Source: Acidisoma cellulosilyticum
Lineage (GTDB): Bacteria > Pseudomonadota > Alphaproteobacteria > Acetobacterales > Acetobacteraceae
DNA length: 64,000 nucleotides
Direction: 5' to 3'
NCBI RefSeq assembly: GCF_020621385.1
Contig: NZ_JAESVA010000003.1
Span: 682,001 to 746,000, forward strand
The notes under the pieces were generated by a model. That model saw only the letters and a list, made by a program, of their open reading frames with translations. It made no database searches and was not told where the DNA came from. Position numbers and translations under genes: made by a program. Positions within the stretch are counted from its first letter, which is position 1, and the number at the start of each line of letters is the position of its first letter. This document shows, one piece after another, positions 37,563 to 48,182 of this stretch.

Positions 37563-37622
37563 GATTGCAGGCCTTCCAGCGGAAGGACGGGCCAGCCTGA
37601 TGCGGCGAGACCCGCCTGCCGC

Positions 37623-39302
<1,680 letters not shown>

Positions 39303-39390
39303 GGCGATGCTCCGAATGCGGGCGGGGACGTGCTTGCTGCTCTAGGCAATGTCGGGGTTAGGGGCAACCGCCAAGCAATGGCGGCTTCAC

Positions 39391-39463
39391 TGCGCCTGGC
39401 AGGAATCGAACCCGCAACCAAGCCGTTATGAGCGGCCCGCTCTAACCGTTGAGCTACAGGCGC
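39391..39463 (-). tRNA. tRNA with CAU anticodon, probably tRNA-Ile2 (lysidine type)
   Basis: The 73-nt cloverleaf reads: acceptor GCGCCTG/CAGGCGC, D stem GCTC/GAGC, anticodon stem GGCCG/CGGCT with loop CTCATAA, T stem GCGGG/CCTGC with TTCGATT, and A73. CCA is not encoded. The CAU anticodon could be elongator Met or Ile2. The G27-U43 pair, the D loop ending GGTTA and variable loop TTGGT resemble E. coli tRNA-Ile2, whose C34 becomes lysidine. It is not an initiator: the acceptor starts with a G-C pair and the GGG/CCC anticodon-stem pairs are absent. Confidence 0.9.
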
Positions 39464-39583
39464 AGAAGACTGGATATCTCTCACCCCAGGGGGCTTTGGC
39501 AAGCCGTCCTCTGACCAATGCCCCCTTTCCCCGGACGCGCGACGCGCTAAAACCGTCCGCAATACAGGGAGAGAAACGAATTC

Positions 39584-40891
39584 ATGTCTGCCATCACAGG
39601 GGCAGGCCGCGATCAGGCGGCCGCACCCAGGACCGGGCGCATCGTCATCGCCAGCCTGATCGGCACCACGGTCGAGTTCTATGACTTCTATATCTACGGC
39701 ACGGCGGCGGCCCTGGTGCTTGGGTCGGTCTTCTTTCCGGCCCATGTGCCGGAGGCCGAACAGCTGGCGGCCTTCCTGACCTTCGGCATCGCTTTCCTGG
39801 CGCGGCCCGTGGGCGCCTTCCTGTTCGGGCATTTCGGCGACCGCGTCGGGCGCAAATCCACCCTGGTCGCGTCGATGCTGGTGATGGGGATTTCCACGAC
39901 CTTGATCGGGCTGCTGCCGGGCTATGCCACGGCCGGCTTCCTGGCCCCGCTTCTGCTTTGCCTGCTGCGTCTGGGCCAAGGCATTGGCCTCGGCGGCGAA
40001 TGGGGCGGGGCCGCTTTGCTCGCGACCGAAAGCGCGCCGGCCGGAAAGCGCGCATGGTACGGCATGTTCCCGCAGCTTGGCCCCTCGATCGGGTTTCTGC
40101 TCTCCAATGGCCTGTTTCTCCTGTTGTTCAGCGTGCTGACGAACGCGCAGTTCCTGGCCTGGGGCTGGCGGATTCCCTTCCTGGCGAGTGCGGTGCTGGT
40201 CGCGATCGGCCTTTATGTGCGTGGCCGCCTGCCGGAGACGATCGCCTTCCAGAAGACGCTGGCGCGACAAGGCCGGGTGCGCCTGCCGGTGCGCGACGTC
40301 ATCGCCCGGCAATGGCGGCCGCTGCTGCAGGGCGCCTTCGCCATGGTCGTCTGCTACGCGCTTTTCTATATCTCGACCGTCTTCGCGCTGGGCTACGGCA
40401 CCAAGGTCGGCCATATCCCGCGCCAGACCTTCCTGGGCCTGCTGTGCATCGCGATCCTGGGCATGGCGATCGCCACGCCGATCGCGGCTATCCTGGCGGA
40501 TCGGTTCGGCCGCCGCCCTGTGCTGATCGCCGCGGCGGTCGCCGCCGCATTCTCGGGCTTTCTCGTGGCGCCCCTGCTGGGCAGCGGAGACCCGGCGCTG
40601 GTGCTGGTCTTTTTGGTGATCGAGCTCGCGCTGATGGGCTTCACCTTCGCGCCGATGGGCGCGCTGCTGCCGGAACTGTTCCCGACCAATCTGCGCTACT
40701 CGGGCGCCTCCGCCGCCTATAGTCTGGGCGGCATCCTGGGCGGGTCGCTCGCCCCCTATATCGCGCAAAAACTGGTGGTGCTGGGTGGTCTGGCCTGGGT
40801 CGGCCATTACATTACGGCGGCGGCCGTCATCAGCCTGATCGCCGTCCTGACCATGGCCGAGACATCCAAGCGGGATCTGTCGGGAAGCTGA
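39584..40891 (+). CDS. MFS transporter, metabolite:proton symporter family
   Basis: This 435-aa protein has about 12 hydrophobic segments. The N-terminal [19 protein letters not shown] and the loop motif [13 protein letters not shown] are typical of the MHS branch (ShiA, ProP, KgtP, CitA), which imports organic acids or betaines with protons. A second motif [10 protein letters not shown] lies in the middle loop. The substrate cannot be predicted. GGGAGAGAAACGAATTC precedes the ATG. It stands alone between the tRNA gene and ppa. Confidence 0.9.
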   Translation: MSAITGAGRDQAAAPRTGRIVIASLIGTTVEFYDFYIYGTAAALVLGSVFFPAHVPEAEQLAAFLTFGIAFLARPVGAFLFGHFGDRVGRKSTLVASMLVMGISTTLIGLLPGYATAGFLAPLLLCLLRLGQGIGLGGEWGGAALLATESAPAGKRAWYGMFPQLGPSIGFLLSNGLFLLLFSVLTNAQFLAWGWRIPFLASAVLVAIGLYVRGRLPETIAFQKTLARQGRVRLPVRDVIARQWRPLLQGAFAMVVCYALFYISTVFALGYGTKVGHIPRQTFLGLLCIAILGMAIATPIAAILADRFGRRPVLIAAAVAAAFSGFLVAPLLGSGDPALVLVFLVIELALMGFTFAPMGALLPELFPTNLRYSGASAAYSLGGILGGSLAPYIAQKLVVLGGLAWVGHYITAAAVISLIAVLTMAETSKRDLSGS

Positions 40892-40973
40892 GGGGTTTCG
40901 GCTTGGCAAGCCGGCGCGAATAGACGAGGGTGCGCCGCACTTTATTAAACTTGAGACAAGTCCGGAGACCGTC

Positions 40974-41507
40974 ATGGATGTGACCAAGATTCCCACGGGT
41001 AAGGCCCCGCCGGGCGACGTCAATGTGGTGATCGAAATCCCGCAGGGTTCGGCCGTGAAATACGAGGTCGACAAGGACAGCGGCGCCATTTTCGTCGATC
41101 GCTTCCTGTTCACGCCCATGGCCTATCCGGCGGCCTATGGCTTCATCCCCGGTACCTTGTCCGAGGACGGCGACCCGGCCGACGCGCTCGTTCTGGTCCC
41201 GGCGCAGGTCGTGCCTGGCGCGGTGATCCGCGCGCGGCCCATCGGCGTGCTGTTCATGGAAGACGAATCCGGCAAGGACGAGAAGATCGTCTGCGTGCCG
41301 CATGACAAGGTGCATCCGCAGTTCAAGGACCATACCGAGCTTTCGACCTTGCCTGAGATCACCCGCAAGGTGATCGAGCATTTCTTCACCCGCTATAAGG
41401 ATCTGGAGCCCGGCAAATGGGTGAAGGTCATTGGCTGGGGTGATCGTGCGGCGGCGGAAAAGGCGATCACCGAGGCGATGGCGGCTTACGCGGCGACCAA
41501 GGCCTGA
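40974..41507 (+). CDS. ppa: Inorganic pyrophosphatase (family I)
   Basis: This 177-aa cytoplasmic hexameric enzyme hydrolyses pyrophosphate and drives biosynthetic reactions forward. The signature DGDPADALV (metal-binding aspartates) is intact, as are the [17 protein letters not shown] segment and [12 protein letters not shown]. It is the usual length. The gene stands alone; an 18-bp perfect palindrome lies 20 bp after its stop. Confidence 0.97.
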   Translation: MDVTKIPTGKAPPGDVNVVIEIPQGSAVKYEVDKDSGAIFVDRFLFTPMAYPAAYGFIPGTLSEDGDPADALVLVPAQVVPGAVIRARPIGVLFMEDESGKDEKIVCVPHDKVHPQFKDHTELSTLPEITRKVIEHFFTRYKDLEPGKWVKVIGWGDRAAAEKAITEAMAAYAATKA

Positions 41508-41526
41508 TTGCCGGCAATCTGCAGAA

Positions 41527-41544
41527 AGTTGACAGCTGTCAACT
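41527..41544. promoter_or_regulatory. 18-bp perfect palindrome, candidate operator
   Basis: AGTTGACAGCTGTCAACT lies between ppa and the unknown gene at 41662. It has no spacer, which suits a dimeric repressor (MarR/PadR/TetR type) more than a terminator. Its TTGACA could also be a -35 box for the downstream gene. No regulator gene is adjacent. Confidence 0.45.
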
Positions 41545-41661
41545 GTTTGCGATCAAAGGCTTAACGGATTAAAATTTCTCCATATTGCCTCGGCGAGCGG
41601 GGAAATCGGGCTTAGGAAAAGGGTGGCGCAAGCCGCCCTTTTTTTATGGGACCCTGCCGGG

Positions 41662-42648
41662 ATGGCTGAACCTGAGACGCTGGACCTGACCGCCGCCCGC
41701 GCTGCCGTAGAGGATGGCGCGCGGCGCTATTTCGCGGCCCGGCGCGCGATGGTGGGTCCCTTCGTCGACCGGAATTTTTCCTTCGCCGGATCGCTCGCGC
41801 TGCATCGCGCGGCGGTGGGCTGGGATATTGCCCGCGCGCCGCTGAACCTGACGCTGGCCATGCCGCAGGTCGCCATGCAGCTGGGCGCCCGCGCGGCCCG
41901 GCGCCTGCATGCAAGCCGGGTGGAGAGGCTGCTGGACCGCTCCATCCTGCTGCGCACCGATGTGGCGGAGGAGATCGAGTGGCGGATCATGACGGTCCTT
42001 CTTGAACTGCCGATGTCCCAAAAGCACCGCACCAGCGCGCGCAACGCGCTGACCGATGCCATTCTGGAAAGCCCTGTCCTGGACGGGACGATCGAGAGCG
42101 TATTGCAGGAGATCGGGCGGCATCGGGCGGACCCGCATTTTGCGGCCAGGCTGCGGGAGGCGATGACGGAATACGGCATCACGCGCGGGGCGGCGGCCGA
42201 GATCACCACCGGGCTGCTCAATCTCGGCGCCGGGGCGCTGGCCGTGCAGAAGCTGACGCCGGGCGCGGTGACGCTGGGGCCCGCGCTCGCCGGGGTGATT
42301 TCGCAACATGTGGCGGCCAGCAGCTTTCCGCTCGGCGCCTGGGCGGCCTCCGCCTGGTATGTGGTCTTCCCCATCGCGCCGCCCGCGGCCGGGCTGGTGA
42401 TGACGACCACGGGGGGTCTGATGCTGGCCTCGGCGTCGCTGGCCGCTTTCGCCGGAATCATTGCCGATCCGGTTCAGCGCCGCCTGGGCCTGCACCAGAA
42501 ACGATTGACCAAGATGGTGGATGCGCTGGAACGGCAGTTCTTTGACCCCACCGCCGCCGGCTTCGCGGTGCATGACCATTACGTGGCCCGGCTGCTGGAC
42601 CTGTTCGATATCCTGGGCGCGGCGGCGCGGTTTGCGGGTAGGGGGTGA
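41662..42648 (+). CDS. Unknown 328-aa protein with C-terminal hydrophobic region
   Basis: No family is assigned with confidence; it resembles uncharacterised alphaproteobacterial proteins of about this size. Residues about 1-170 are charged and helical. Residues about 190-290 contain several glycine/alanine-rich hydrophobic stretches (GLLNLGAGALAVQKL; WYVVFPIAPPAAGLVMTTTG; LMLASASLAAFAGII) that could be membrane-embedded. The end is charged again. ATG 41662 is chosen over an earlier in-frame start at 41623. A palindrome lies upstream and a G/C hairpin follows the stop. Confidence 0.65.
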   Translation: MAEPETLDLTAARAAVEDGARRYFAARRAMVGPFVDRNFSFAGSLALHRAAVGWDIARAPLNLTLAMPQVAMQLGARAARRLHASRVERLLDRSILLRTDVAEEIEWRIMTVLLELPMSQKHRTSARNALTDAILESPVLDGTIESVLQEIGRHRADPHFAARLREAMTEYGITRGAAAEITTGLLNLGAGALAVQKLTPGAVTLGPALAGVISQHVAASSFPLGAWAASAWYVVFPIAPPAAGLVMTTTGGLMLASASLAAFAGIIADPVQRRLGLHQKRLTKMVDALERQFFDPTAAGFAVHDHYVARLLDLFDILGAAARFAGRG

Positions 42649-42675
42649 GGGGGGGAGCGGACGGCTTTCCCCCCA
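42649..42675. terminator. Possible terminator hairpin
   Basis: A 7-bp stem, GGGGGGA (42650-42656) with TCCCCCC (42668-42674), starts right after the stop of the preceding gene. It lacks a T-run, so termination is uncertain. It marks the left edge of the lower-GC helicase segment. Confidence 0.35.
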
Positions 42676-42844
42676 CTTAGATGCTAGGTGCTTCTCGGGA
42701 GTTTGGTTGAGATGTGTCGGTCCACACGACGGTAATGGATTTTTGCGCTTTGTTTGTTTGTCATTGCCGGAGATGCGCAACGGCTTGCCATTTTGAAGTG
42801 GACCCGACAAAGTTCTTGCAATTGAGACATCGAGTGGCAAAGCT

Positions 42845-45800
42845 ATGGCGATAAGACCGTATGCACAAAAATCAGTCTTTGACCTAGAAGTTATCTTCGA
42901 GCGGTCGCGTAACGATGCCAGTGAACTTGGCCAGCTGTCCAAAGAGCTCGCTTTTCGCAATACCATCAAAGCACGTTCTTTGGCGACGAAAGTTGGTGAG
43001 GCTCTGACCAAGCTTGCAAGCCACAGAGGCGGGCCAGGGTTGCCGCCGGATACACCAACTCCTCCCTTGGTGCTTGGCTCGCTTCCATTCTTTTCACCTT
43101 CGGGCAAAACGAACGATGCTTTTGCAATACTTGCAGCTTGGACAGCCCTCGAAGCACTATCCCCCCAAGCATACAAGCGCCCCGAGGAAATGGCCTCGGG
43201 TGACCGATCTCGCATCGTTCTGCTGGAGCGCGGCATTCCGTGGGGGCCGCAGGCCCGCAGTAAGCCAGACCACAAGCTTTATTTCGAGATCATTCTCGGT
43301 GCCATCGCGCTGGACAAGGCCACAGACGAGTTGGTCAAGGTGTTTGGCGAGGATGAGGAGCGTTCACGCCCAAATGGCAAAAAGGCAGCCATTGGCTCGT
43401 TTTTGGTCGACAAGGACGGATACCTACTCAAGGACAACGGCATAGCCGTTTCTAGCTTTGCATGGGCGCTAAGGCCCGCGCTGGACCTCAAACTTGGGAG
43501 CCTGGGCGCTTGGCCAAAGGTCGAGCAGCATATCTTGGAATCCTTGGATCGAATGGTTCGCAGTTATGACAAAGATGGGGAACCGGTGCCTATCGACATA
43601 AATATCGTCGATAGGGCGCATCGGTGGCTCGTGGCACAGTTCGACGTGCCCAACTCTTTAGTCGAGCCTCCAACATTTGCGGTGAAAGTCTTCCATTATT
43701 TCAAGGTCAAGACACCACCTGAGCCGTCACTATTAAATTCCTTCTATCTGGAGGATCTTGCTAAAGCATCGGAGTTGACCGGTGCCGGAAAGGCGGGGGT
43801 CGGTTTACAGCGCTACATAGGAATTCAGCGACCCGACAAGAAAGTCGACGTTCTCTCGCCACCCTCTGCGGTCGAGCAATTCGTTGCGCCGTCGCTTATG
43901 CCACAGGCTCGTTGGCCCTCGGCCGGCGGTCATCCATTGGTTTTGCTGCAACAAGCCGCTGTGAATGCCGCGCGGACAGAACTGCGTGATAATCCAGGCA
44001 TCATAGGCGTCAATGGGCCACCAGGAACCGGAAAGACCACACTTCTCAGGGATATTGTCGCCGGGTGTGTTCTTGATCGAGCAACGGCCATGGCCAGATT
44101 CGACAAACCGCAGGATGCGTTTTCTACAACTGGCGAGCGGTTGGCGTTCGGCTCAAATGTTTTCCTTCACTTCTACAAACTGGATTCGTCGCTAAAGGGG
44201 CATGAAATCGTCATCGCATCCTCAAACAACAAAGCCGTTGAGAACGTCAGCAAAGAGCTGCCCTTGAAGGAAGCGAATGGCCGCCACGAACAGATGTCTT
44301 ATTTTAGGTCCATCAGTAACCTGATAGCGAACTCCAAACGCGGCGACATTTTTGAAGCGGATGAAAATGCCGCCACGAACCCGGTCGAAACCTGGGGATT
44401 GATCGCTGCTGCGCTTGGTAATAGCCGCAATCGAGGAGCATTCCAGCAAGGGTTCTGGTGGAACCAGGATGGCGGCTTTCTTACCTACTTGAAGGCCGCT
44501 CGCGGCAAGAATGTCATGCGTGAGATTAAGGACCCACGGACTGGCGAAGTCGTTGACCGCGTAATGCCCAGCGTCGTGGCCAATGAACAGCCCAGCACCA
44601 ATGAAGTGGACGCCGCTGCTGCCTGGCGTAAGGCAAGGGCCTCATTCCTCAGGCTTAAAAAGTCCATAGACTCCGAAATTGCCAATATCGAGGGAATGCG
44701 CCGAGATATCCAAGCGCTTAAGGGCGCTATCGTCGAACTAGAGCAGCTAAACGGACGGCATTCTTGCGTAACGGATGCCGTCGCAATGGCGCGTCTGATT
44801 GTCGAGTCTCGCAGTCAGGACCAAGTCCGGACAAAATCTCAGCTTGAACAAGATAAGATCTTACTAGTTGGCCATCTTGCGAGTCGCCCAGGTTTTTTCT
44901 CTCGATTATTTTCTACGACAGTTTGGAAAAAATGGAACTCTGATCAAGGGGAGTTATCGCTAAACCTGCAGCAATCGGCCAAGCAAGCGGGAGTTGCGGA
45001 GAGTGCTTCAGAACTCGCCGAGACAGAGTTAGGCAAAGCTCAATCTCAACTGCAGCGATTGGACCATGCGATATCCGGGAAGCAGAATGCGGTCACGCAA
45101 TTGCGCGTGAGGTCAGCCGCGGCGCGCAATCGGTTGGGCGATCGTGTCATCGATGAGGTATTCTTTGAGCGCAAGCATGAAGACATCCACCTCACGGCAC
45201 CATGGCTTCCTGATGACGTTCACCGTATGCGTGAAGATCTGTTCGCTGCTGCATTGATGTTGCACAAGGCGTTCATCGATGCCTCAGCTAGCCGCCTACA
45301 GCACAATCTCGGGTTGCTGATGTCGGCTATGACGGCCGGCGCCTTCCAATCGCCCGCCCACCGCGCGCTACTCCCCGAACTTTGGTCCAGTCTTTTCATG
45401 GTCGTGCCAACCGTTTCAACAACATTTGCCTCAGTGAGTGCAATGTTTGGCGACCTGCCTCCCGAAAGCATCGGCTGGCTCTTAGTCGATGAAGCAGGCC
45501 AAGCGATTCCTCAGGCAGCCGTCGGGGCAATCATGCGCGCTAAACGCTCCATTATGGTGGGTGATCCATTGCAGATTCCCCCCGTCGTTTCACTGCCCGA
45601 GAAGCTGAATACCGAAATTTGTAAGTTCTTCAATATCGACATGGCAGAATGGTCTGCGCCCGTCGCCTCTACGCAGACACTTGCGGATCGTGCGTCGCAC
45701 TTCAAATCCCCCATTGATACCGACATTGGCGATCGAGAGGTTGGGCTGCCACTCCTCGTTCACAGACGTTGTCAGAGCCCGATGTTCGATGTCTCTAACA

Positions 45801-46357
45801 CCATCGCCTATGCCGGCCAGATGGTCCAAGCGGTTGGGCCGAAACGTCCTGGGCCTATCGGTTTGGCCTTGGGGCGATCATGCTGGATCGACGTGAATGG
45901 TAGCGCCGAGACGAAATGGTGTCCTGAAGAAGGTGACGCTGTCGTGCAGATGCTAAAGACTTTGACTGCGTCCGATGTAAAAAATCCAGACTTATTCATA
46001 ATCACGCCATTCAAGGTCATCGAGCAAGAGATGCGTCGTCGTATCGAAAAAGAAACAGACATGCTGCGAGCTTTCAGCGTAAAAGCCCATGAATGGAGCC
46101 GTGATCGTATCGGCACCGTTCACACGTTCCAGGGTCGTGAAGCTGATACAGTCATTCTGCTGCTGGGTGCGCCGAATGCTAGTCAGCACCGGGCACGTCA
46201 ATGGGCGGCGAGCCCACCCAACATAGTCAATGTTGCGGTCTCGCGCGCTAAGCAGAATTTATATGTAGTTGGCTCATCTGCTGCATGGGCGGGGGGCCGG
46301 GACCAGTCTGCAGGTTTTGCAGCGTCAGTTGGCAGGATCAGCGTAAACTATCTCTGA
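42845..46357 (+). CDS. Large SF1 (UPF1/DNA2-like) helicase, candidate defence gene
   Basis: This is a 1170-aa protein. The helicase core is clear: Walker A GPPGTGKTT (391-399), Walker B VDEAGQA (881-887), motif III GDPLQIPP (906-913), a Q/R-containing LVHRRCQSPM (971-980), motif V TVHTFQGREADTV (1091-1103) and motif VI NVAVSRAK (1129-1136). This is the COG1112-type SF1 group. Residues 1-370 match no domain I know. A long helical, probably coiled-coil insertion lies between motifs I and II (about 595-765). No PLD or other nuclease motif is visible. Base composition is lower in GC than its neighbours and codon use differs. It stands alone between convergent core genes, suggesting transfer; an anti-phage role is inference only. 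Confidence 0.85.
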   Translation: MAIRPYAQKSVFDLEVIFERSRNDASELGQLSKELAFRNTIKARSLATKVGEALTKLASHRGGPGLPPDTPTPPLVLGSLPFFSPSGKTNDAFAILAAWTALEALSPQAYKRPEEMASGDRSRIVLLERGIPWGPQARSKPDHKLYFEIILGAIALDKATDELVKVFGEDEERSRPNGKKAAIGSFLVDKDGYLLKDNGIAVSSFAWALRPALDLKLGSLGAWPKVEQHILESLDRMVRSYDKDGEPVPIDINIVDRAHRWLVAQFDVPNSLVEPPTFAVKVFHYFKVKTPPEPSLLNSFYLEDLAKASELTGAGKAGVGLQRYIGIQRPDKKVDVLSPPSAVEQFVAPSLMPQARWPSAGGHPLVLLQQAAVNAARTELRDNPGIIGVNGPPGTGKTTLLRDIVAGCVLDRATAMARFDKPQDAFSTTGERLAFGSNVFLHFYKLDSSLKGHEIVIASSNNKAVENVSKELPLKEANGRHEQMSYFRSISNLIANSKRGDIFEADENAATNPVETWGLIAAALGNSRNRGAFQQGFWWNQDGGFLTYLKAARGKNVMREIKDPRTGEVVDRVMPSVVANEQPSTNEVDAAAAWRKARASFLRLKKSIDSEIANIEGMRRDIQALKGAIVELEQLNGRHSCVTDAVAMARLIVESRSQDQVRTKSQLEQDKILLVGHLASRPGFFSRLFSTTVWKKWNSDQGELSLNLQQSAKQAGVAESASELAETELGKAQSQLQRLDHAISGKQNAVTQLRVRSAAARNRLGDRVIDEVFFERKHEDIHLTAPWLPDDVHRMREDLFAAALMLHKAFIDASASRLQHNLGLLMSAMTAGAFQSPAHRALLPELWSSLFMVVPTVSTTFASVSAMFGDLPPESIGWLLVDEAGQAIPQAAVGAIMRAKRSIMVGDPLQIPPVVSLPEKLNTEICKFFNIDMAEWSAPVASTQTLADRASHFKSPIDTDIGDREVGLPLLVHRRCQSPMFDVSNTIAYAGQMVQAVGPKRPGPIGLALGRSCWIDVNGSAETKWCPEEGDAVVQMLKTLTASDVKNPDLFIITPFKVIEQEMRRRIEKETDMLRAFSVKAHEWSRDRIGTVHTFQGREADTVILLLGAPNASQHRARQWAASPPNIVNVAVSRAKQNLYVVGSSAAWAGGRDQSAGFAASVGRISVNYL

Positions 46358-46421
46358 AATGAACATTTGTCGTCAGAAAGCTAGCGCGGTCGGCTGCCCA
46401 TCGCAGGCCCCAACATACGAA

Positions 46422-46442
46422 TGCCCGGCTCAAGCCCGGGCA
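46422..46442 (+). repeat. Hairpin after the helicase gene (repeat-family variant)
   Basis: TGCCCGG (46422-46428), loop CTCAAGC and CCGGGCA (46436-46442). It has the CCCGGGCTTG-type core seen in the dispersed repeats and sits 65 bp after the helicase stop, so it may end that transcript. Confidence 0.45.
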
Positions 46443-46476
46443 GACCAGATTGGCAGGCGATCCCAATCAGTACACC

Positions 46477-46507
46477 CAGGCTTAAGCGCGACCCGCGCTT
46501 AAGCCTG
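46477..46507 (-). terminator. Perfect 14-bp hairpin after a minus-strand gene
   Basis: CAGGCTTAAGCGCG (46477-46490), loop ACC and CGCGCTTAAGCCTG (46494-46507). It starts 9 bp after the stop of the minus-strand gene at 46517. There is no T-run, but position and stability suggest a transcript end. Confidence 0.5.
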
Positions 46508-46516
46508 CGCCTGTAA

Positions 46517-46957
46517 TCAGCCCTCGTCGCCGGCCGGATGCTCGGCCGCCGGGGTTTCGTCTTCCGCCGGTGCGGCTTCGGCTTCCTCGGCCGGTGCGGC
46601 CGCAGGCTCCGGCTTCTCGGGCGGGGCTTCCTTGGCGCGGTCGCGGGCTGCGCTCAGGTAATCGAAGGACAGCGGATCATGCCCGTCGAAGACCAGGCGG
46701 TATTCCGCGCCCATGGCGGCCTTGGAATTCTGATCGATCTTGCCGATCTTCTGGATGACCCAGCCGGTGCCACGATCGACCGTGGTGGCCGGCAGCGTGA
46801 TGATATGCACGGGCGGGCGCTTCTCGTCCCGGCCGCGGCCGGGACCGCCCGGACGGCCTTTGCCGCCGCCACCGGGCTTCCGATCGCGGGCGTTCATGTC
46901 GAACTGCGCGGGTGCCGCTGTCTTGCCCTTCGGGGTTCCACCGGGTGCTTTAGCCAT
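46517..46957 (-). CDS. Unknown low-complexity protein
   Basis: This 146-aa protein has a Gly/Arg/Lys-rich N-terminal part (about 1-48), a short conserved-looking centre (VHIITLPATTVDRGTGWVIQ and AEYRLVFDGHDPLSFDYLSAA), and a C-terminal third of Ala/Glu/Pro repeats (about 108-146). It resembles no family I know; the basic and acidic ends suggest a disordered nucleic-acid or ribosome-associated protein, which is a guess. AAGGAG lies 7 nt before the ATG at 46957. A perfect hairpin follows its stop. Confidence 0.6.
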   Translation of the reverse strand: MAKAPGGTPKGKTAAPAQFDMNARDRKPGGGGKGRPGGPGRGRDEKRPPVHIITLPATTVDRGTGWVIQKIGKIDQNSKAAMGAEYRLVFDGHDPLSFDYLSAARDRAKEAPPEKPEPAAAPAEEAEAAPAEDETPAAEHPAGDEG

Positions 46958-47047
46958 AACCATTCTCCTTATCTGGCCGAAGCCAATAAGGCGTCTCTTA
47001 TAACGGTCTTGTCTTTCTCACCATTGTCATCTTCGTCACTGGTGCCA

Positions 47048-47995
47048 TCAGGTGCTGGCCAGCACTGCCTGGCTGACATCGATCCGGCGCGGAATGAGGT
47101 GCAGGCTCGCGAAAGTATCGGCAATCACCTGCTGGTCAGCGATGATGGCGGGGGTCAAGGGTTCGACGCCGTATTTCTGCCGGGTGAACCAGACTTTCAG
47201 GATTTCCGGCGGCACGCCGATGGTCTTGGACAGGTCGGACGCGATCTGGTCGACATGCGCAGGCTCCCAGGCTTCGATCTCCTGAATGGCGCCGATGGCT
47301 GCCTTCAGCGCCGGCGCGTTGGTCGTCGCGAAGTCCCGGCTGGACAGATAGAAGGCGCGGTTGGGCATCAGCCCGGTGCCGTCCGTCAGAACTGTCGCGC
47401 CCGCCACCTCGGCCGCCGCCTCAAACGGGTCCCACACGGCCCAGGCATCGACCGAGCCCGATTGCAGGGCGATGCGCCCGTCCGGCGGCTGGAGATAGAC
47501 AGGCTGGATATCGGACCACGAGAGACCTGCATGCCGGACGGCGGCGACGAGCAGGTAATGCGCGCTGGAGCCTTTGGCGACCGCGACCTTCTTTCCCTTC
47601 AGATCGGCGACCTTATGCACGGCGCTGCCGGGCTCGATCAGGATCGCGACGGAGCGCGGCGAGGGCTGCGTCGCGGCGGCATAGACCACCGGCACGCCGG
47701 CGGCCTGGGCGAAGATCGGCGGCGGCTCCCCCGTGAAAGCCAGGTCCACCGCGCCATCGTTCAGCGCTTCCAGGATCGGCGGGCCGGAGGTGAAGATCGC
47801 CCAACTGACGCCATAGCCGAGCGGCTTGAGCCGCTGTTCCAGCAGCCCCTGCGCCTTGAGCAGGGACAGCGCCACCGAGGCCTTCTGGTAGCCGACTTTC
47901 AGCACGCGGTCCTCGGCCCGCGCTTCGGACCCCAGCGCCAAGGCCGGCAGCAGGGCCGCCGAGGCCTGAAGTATTCTACGTCGTGTGATCGCCAT
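47048..47995 (-). CDS. Aliphatic sulfonate / ABC substrate-binding protein (SsuA-like)
   Basis: This 315-aa protein begins with a twin-arginine signal (TRRRILQASAALLPALALG, ending SEARA-ED at about 27), so it is exported to the periplasm. The mature part is an NMT1/SsuA-type binding fold (VGYQKASVALSLLKAQG; DGAVDLAFTGEPPPIFAQAAG). Relatives bind alkanesulfonates, taurine or nitrate for an ABC importer. No permease or ATPase gene (ssuB/ssuC) is in the window, so it is an orphan or works with a distant system. It diverges from the decarboxylase; a 19-nt palindrome lies in the gap. Confidence 0.82.
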   Translation of the reverse strand: MAITRRRILQASAALLPALALGSEARAEDRVLKVGYQKASVALSLLKAQGLLEQRLKPLGYGVSWAIFTSGPPILEALNDGAVDLAFTGEPPPIFAQAAGVPVVYAAATQPSPRSVAILIEPGSAVHKVADLKGKKVAVAKGSSAHYLLVAAVRHAGLSWSDIQPVYLQPPDGRIALQSGSVDAWAVWDPFEAAAEVAGATVLTDGTGLMPNRAFYLSSRDFATTNAPALKAAIGAIQEIEAWEPAHVDQIASDLSKTIGVPPEILKVWFTRQKYGVEPLTPAIIADQQVIADTFASLHLIPRRIDVSQAVLAST

Positions 47996-48059
47996 ATAAT
48001 CGGGTTTCCCGCTTTTATGCGCGAGAAATATGCGCTGCCATCGCGTCAGTCAAATCGTA

Positions 48060-48078
48060 TAGCGATTTAAAATCGCTA
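48060..48078. promoter_or_regulatory. 19-nt palindrome between divergent genes, candidate operator
   Basis: TAGCGATTTAAAATCGCTA has 9-bp perfect arms. It lies 65 bp upstream of the ssuA-like gene and 105 bp upstream of the decarboxylase gene. A shorter palindrome ATAGCGCTAT follows at 48113-48122. The AT-rich centre suits a dimeric repressor. The bound protein is unknown. Confidence 0.45.
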
Positions 48079-48182
48079 ATAATGAAAGAAATTTGTCACA
48101 CGGCTGAGGTCGATAGCGCTATGCGCTCGGAGGCAGTCCCATCGAGCCGCGTCGGCTCCCTGCACCCCCCGAGGACATCCGG

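Noticed and set aside
42845-46357. Mokosh type II defence protein
   Set aside because: The helicase type is similar, but no phospholipase-D nuclease motif is present and no kinase partner is adjacent.
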